DNA of 64,000 bases from assembly GCF_000764305.2 (NCBI RefSeq), contig NW_025934720.1, positions 744,001 to 808,000 on the forward strand, given 5' to 3'. How positions within the stretch are numbered: position 1 is the first letter of the stretch; every line of letters begins with the position of its first letter. Under the pieces are notes generated by a model. The model saw only the letters and a list, made by a program, of their open reading frames with translations, was not told where the DNA came from and searched no databases. The stretch comes from Hyalella azteca. Its lineage: Eukaryota; Arthropoda; Malacostraca; Amphipoda; Hyalellidae. Below are positions 60,299-64,000 of this stretch, in pieces. A program made the translations under genes and the position numbers.

Positions 60299-60371
60299 TG
60301 TGCTTACCTGGGCTCGAACCAGGGACCTTCTGTGTGTTAGACAGACGTGATAACCACTACACCATAAGCAC
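60299..60371 (-). tRNA. tRNA-Val (anticodon AAC)
   Basis: A 73-nt minus-strand tRNA without intron. The acceptor stem GTGCTTA/TAAGCAC pairs at all seven positions with discriminator A. The D arm is GTGTAGTGGTTATCAC, the anticodon stem TCTGT/ACAGA with loop CTAACAC gives AAC (read as IAC after editing, decoding GUU/GUC/GUA valine codons). The T arm is CCTGG-TTCGAGC-CCAGG. The body is that of canonical eukaryotic tRNA-Val. The acceptor stem sequence is unlike the usual GTTTCCG/CGGAAAC form, yet complementarity is complete, which argues for function rather than decay. A TTTT terminator lies downstream. The overlapping plus-strand frame containing PGLEPGT is the usual tRNA-antisense artefact. Confidence 0.94.
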
Positions 60372-60748
60372 TTGTTTAAAGCTGAATTATATTTACACTC
60401 AAAGCATACATGCAAATATTTATTCAGACAACACCCGACTATTTGCTTAATAGCTGTAGCTCATTACTGGTATTCACGTTGAATATTACCGTTTTCTAAA
60501 CAAAGCGCAAAGTTATTTAACATGAATTTGATTTATTATCTGTATTTTTTCAATAAAATGTTGTATATCAAGATTTTTCTGTACAGTTGCTTTTCTCTGT
60601 AGGGATAACTGTGCAATGGTTGCCCAAACTTCAAGTACATCTTGAACTTCTTACAGTCGCGTCTATAGCATCGCTAACTGCTTGCTGCTAACTTTTCTAT
60701 TAATAATAGAAGTAAAGTATACTATTATTATTAGTAAAAGATGGTGTA

Positions 60749-60902
60749 TTTTTAGCGCATTTTCTCATTTATGGAAAAAATGCACTATTGTGCTTGCCAT
60801 GTCCGTCCGTCCGTCTGTCCGTCCGTGACTTCACGTTTCCGTCGACGAGAAAATGCGCGCTCTGTCACTCACTGCATTGAGTATTGAGTTATATCTTTTG
60901 AA
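60749..60902 (+). mobile_element. Helentron/DINE-1-like non-autonomous element, copy 3
   Basis: Subterminal AGCGCATTTTCTC (60754-60766), a short GTCY core, and inverted GAGAAAATGCGC (60847-60858) are all present. The 3' palindrome is degraded here (CACTGCATTGAG). It lies about 170 bp from an inverted fourth copy. Confidence 0.75.
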
Positions 60903-61067
60903 CCTATCAATGCAACTACACACAGGTTCTACTCGAGCATGTATCAACAATAATGGCGTGTTGGGATTTCACTTCATAAAGTTAATGAAATTACAAAATT
61001 ATTTTTAGTTGTGAGATCGTGCAGCATTGCAGAGACATGGTCAATCCAAATATAATTAAAAATATAA
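60903..61067. other. spacer between two inverted Helentron-like copies
   Basis: Unique-looking sequence ending in an AATATAATTAAAAATATAAT-type tandem stretch next to copy 4. No gene seen. Confidence 0.5.
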
Positions 61068-61230
61068 TCAAAAATATAATTCAGTACTCACGGCAGTGAG
61101 TGACAGAGAGCGCATTTTCTCGTCGACAAAAACGTAAAGTCACGGACGGACAGAGAGACAGACGGACGGACGGACGAATATGACGAGCACAATAGCGCAT
61201 TTTTTTCATAAATGAGAAAATGTGGTAAAA
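61068..61230 (-). mobile_element. Helentron/DINE-1-like non-autonomous element, copy 4
   Basis: The minus-strand copy has the 3' hairpin region (CACTCACTGCCGTGAG), the subterminal repeat at 61109-61121, a GGAC/AGAC-type core (the complement of GTCY) and a 5' end whose subterminal repeat has mutated from AGCGCATTTTCTC to ACCACATTTTCTC (61214-61226). Confidence 0.75.
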
Positions 61231-61456
61231 ACCGCAATTCAGTTTTTATTTCTGCATGTTCAAGTTATACTGGCAAGCAAATAAATGTTTACGTCTATTT
61301 CAGAAAGTTTGAATGCGAAGTGGGAGTTAAATTGAGAAGTTAATTGTTAAATTCATTGTGAAGTTAATGTGCAGTGTGATTAATATTTTTCATCCTAGTC
61401 GCTAAACTCTCAAAAAAATTTTATTCGGGTCGATAAGATTCTTTATGACAGAAATC
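61231..61456. other. short non-coding stretch, nothing recognised
   Basis: AT-rich spacer between a Helentron-like copy and the tRNA-like/CR1 segment. Confidence 0.4.
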
Positions 61457-61530
61457 GGAATAGTGGTGTAACGGTCTCCCTGCATGGTGGCTTCATGCAC
61501 ATGAGAGTTAGACCCTCGATCACAAGGCTT
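61457..61530 (+). repeat. tRNA-like segment, possible SINE head
   Basis: GTGGTGTAACGGTCTCCCTG resembles a tRNA D arm with an A box. It is followed by TGCATG-GTGGCTT-CATGCA, a perfect six-base stem with a seven-base loop in the anticodon-arm position. The T arm is poor (CCCTCGATCAC), so this is not an intact tRNA. It abuts the 3' end of the opposite-strand CR1-like fragment. Confidence 0.4.
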
Positions 61531-61547
61531 AAACCTCACTGCAGCCT

Positions 61548-61935
61548 TATAGAATAGAATAAAAGTGTCGGCATTGAAGAAATAGGCCCATGGCCTGTTG
61601 CCGATTCTTGAATTTTTCGTGACTTGATTCACAAGGGATCCGGCTTTTGGAACCCGATCTTTTCATAACTGACGATTGATTGAGATAGCTGCTGGACTTA
61701 TTGCCTGGTCCGTAATTTGCTAAGCATTTTAAGACTGAACATATGCTCCTGCATAGCTTCGTCTAGTCTGTTCTAGAAGGCGTTCATACTCGGAGCGTCA
61801 ACGATGCTATCAGGGAGGCTGTTCCACATGTCGGTGACTCGAAGCGAGAAGAAATGTTGTTAACCAACATTATTCGTTGAGGCGTGGCGCACTAAGATGG
61901 GTTAATTAATATCCTTGCTTATATGTTAGGCAGTC
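61548..61935 (-). mobile_element. CR1-like LINE 3' fragment
   Basis: 5'-truncated non-LTR retrotransposon on the minus strand: a decayed reverse-transcriptase ORF end (61935-61698), about 150 bp of 3' UTR, and a terminus TTTTATTCTATTCTATAAGG with ATTCT-type repeats typical of CR1. The last 55 bp match the tail at 29784-29845, confirming a family with at least two copies here. Confidence 0.8.
61698..61935 (-). pseudogene. LINE reverse-transcriptase ORF C-terminus, broken
   Basis: The minus frame reads ILVRHASTNNVG, then HFFSLRVTDMWNSLPD followed by SIVDAPSMNAF and NRLDEAMQEH. The FFS.RV.D.WN.LP..IV.APS.N.F...LD pattern is the well-known C-terminal tail of CR1/jockey-group RT polyproteins. Three in-frame stops interrupt it: TAA before PILVR, TAA after NNVG, and TAG after NAF. 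The final stop is at 61698-61700. It is a dead fragment with no catalytic RT motifs. Confidence 0.85.
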
Positions 61936-64000
61936 ATGCAATTCATTCAATATCTTATGTTATACTTTGTATGGATGGAATATCAAGTCAAATTTTTTTT
62001 ATAGATTTTAATAAGAATTCTTGTTTCGTCTTTAGGAAAGCTCCAGTTCCGATCGTGCTCCGCGACTTCTTCTTTACTTATGTTTTCCTTCTACGCGCGT
62101 TCTCAACTAATCTTTGCCTGACAGATATAGGTGTAGAAATTTGAATGTTTAGTTGAATGTCAATAAGTGACGTATTTATCGTCGTATCTATACTATAGAA
62201 CAGATATGCTGCGACGACTCGCAACCGCAGAATTCTCAAATTCCTGGGAGTATCAGTTATAGTCATTAGCGGGATTGGCTGCTAGTGCTACATGTATAGC
62301 CATTGATATGTAGTGGTATATGAATTACAGCTTAAAAAGCGTCAATAATTGAGAAAATATCAATAATTATGGTAAATAAATTAATTATATGTTTGAACTT
62401 TCGGTAGGCCGAGAGGTTACGCGTTAAAAAATAATAAGCTGCAAATAGTTACCAGAGATTATATATTTTGAGACAGGAAACGTTTCTGAGAAATAAGATA
62501 AAAATTATAACAAAAACTTGTTTGTACCCCGACATTGTTTACGGAACCACCAGCCGTGGACACTGCTTTATTATTTTATTTAACAATAAAGTGTTTTGAA
62601 ATAAAAAATTTTTGTATTGTTACTAAAAGAAATAATTACCAAAGTCTGATGCCAACTTAAATTCTTTACATCTCTCGTAACAGACAACAATTCTAGGACC
62701 TAGGTCAAGTTCATACAAGACGAAAGTCGCATGATTTGGTTTAAGTAAAAATATCTTCTACCGTACCGTTGACTGACTAGTGACTAGTGAGCGCGCTAAC
62801 CCTTACGCACTAGTGTCGGTAGTTGTGTGGTGTTGATAGACTATCACTATGCCAGCGTTCGTAATTCGTATGCTATATATCGCAATAAACTTAATTTTTT
62901 TTCTCTTTGCACCATAAATATTTAATGTATTGTTGAAATTTGTTAAGAAACTCTGAATAAAAAAACAGTGTATAGTTTTATTAAATATTGATAAAGTGAA
63001 CGAGTAATGTTCTGAAATAATGCGTTAATGACAGGCCGACAAGCGAAAAAACTACGTTGTTCAATAATGATTGTAGAGTTATTTAGTCTCGCATAGAATT
63101 TTGAAAACTTTCTTTATTATTCTTGGTAGAAAACTATCATCGTGTTCAATGGTATAACTAATTCCAGACTTTTATCAAGTAATTAGGCCCCACCAATTTT
63201 AAGGGTCCGCAAAGGTAAACAAATTCAAACAAATCTACCAATAATGCAAGTTCAGTATTATATAATAGTAATAATTATATATATTGCAAGTCCAGTATAT
63301 TGTATATAACATTTTTAAATTAAATTTTACTAAACAACCATTAACATTTGAATTATTGTATTGAACCTCTGAGATGATCCGTAGCTGTAAAATGTAAATT
63401 GTGGATCATTAATTGACCATTAAATGACAATCTATCATTGTCAGACACTTATTGAAAAAAAAAACAATATTTATGGTGTGTTCGCCAATAAAATTAAAAG
63501 TTCAGACAACCATAAAAATGCGACAAGCAGTGGATACGTGATGTCGAAATTCAATTTGGCAAGAATAGACGTGAACTTCTAGTTCGTATCCGTTTATTTT
63601 ACCCATTCATAAATGATGCAATAAAAAACTACTGCCATAAAATAAGTTATATTTCCTTGCTATTTCTGGATTATTTAAACTTTGGTGATTTTTCAATATT
63701 AAGTACAATCATAAATTTGGAGACATAACCATTGGTTTTTCATTGAAATCTTTTGAGTGAAAGTATAAGTCCGCTTGAGTCAATAGTTATTTATATAAAG
63801 ATTACATATTAATTACCTTAAATAATTATTTCTTTCGTGAAACTCTAGCTTGAAGTTTCTCATTTGCATATATATCGCTCTGATTGCTACAGGTTCTATT
63901 ATGTGAACGTTGTTGCTGATATTTTACATAAGAAACTTGAATTAAAATACTGTCGAAAAAAATAAATAGGAAAAATTTCCATATTGTAAGCAGCTTGATC
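61936..64000. other. non-coding stretch, nothing recognised
   Basis: AT-rich DNA to the window end. No RNA gene, transposon terminus or credible frame seen. Confidence 0.4.

Noticed and set aside
60229..60450. 73-codon plus frame containing LPGLEPGTFCVLDRRDNHYT
   Set aside because: It is the antisense of tRNA-Val; this peptide type is a familiar tRNA artefact.

Overview
This window looks like a piece of a large, AT-rich animal genome, most likely an invertebrate and plausibly an arthropod. The evidence is eukaryotic: two nuclear tRNA genes with internal Pol III boxes and T-run terminators, many decayed transposons of animal types (Penelope-like, CR1-like LINE, hAT, TA-target Tc1/mariner-like, Helentron/DINE-1-like), abundant minisatellites, and no bacterial gene density or operons. 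I cannot name the species. No protein-coding gene can be called with confidence. Almost every long reading frame is either inside a tandem array, antisense to a tRNA, part of a dead transposon, or of a length expected by chance.

Layout. 1-9.05 kb: intergenic or intronic DNA with tRNA-Leu(UAG) on the minus strand (1107-1188), the only long non-repetitive ORF (2436-3005, minus, 189 codons, N-terminal hydrophobic segment) and a 120-bp tandem duplication (3917-4154). 9.05-16.44 kb: minisatellites (about 22 bp, 21 bp, 12 bp and 40 bp units), one Helentron-like element (9971-10124), and a Penelope-like 3' end forming a perfect 68-bp inverted repeat (13023-13219). 16.4-24 kb: mostly featureless DNA with a second Helentron-like element (19697-19878) and a complete 1,282-bp TA-flanked non-autonomous DNA transposon (22725-24006). 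25.7-27 kb: a near-perfect 1.27-kb palindrome of two head-to-head Penelope-like fragments, each carrying the GIY-YIG endonuclease end of the ORF and a hammerhead-like motif. 28.4-31 kb: a 42-bp array, a CR1-like 3' tail and a complete 866-bp hAT-type element with 8-bp target duplications. 33.9-37.8 kb: a TATAA microsatellite, a 48-bp array, a 50-bp two-subfamily satellite and a small inverted repeat. 37.8-59.5 kb: long stretches without recognisable features, two more diverged Penelope-like 3' ends (43.1 and 45.5 kb), and a 23-bp array with a 69-bp higher-order period that holds the window's only N (56010). 59.5-62 kb: a 50-bp array, tRNA-Val(AAC) on the minus strand, two Helentron-like elements in inverted orientation, and a CR1-like reverse-transcriptase C-terminus.

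The elements do not form a cooperating gene system. The most interesting content is structural: a Penelope-like family whose copies keep a hammerhead-like terminal motif and repeatedly form inverted pairs, and a Helentron-like family whose 3' hairpin stays self-complementary between copies although its sequence changes.
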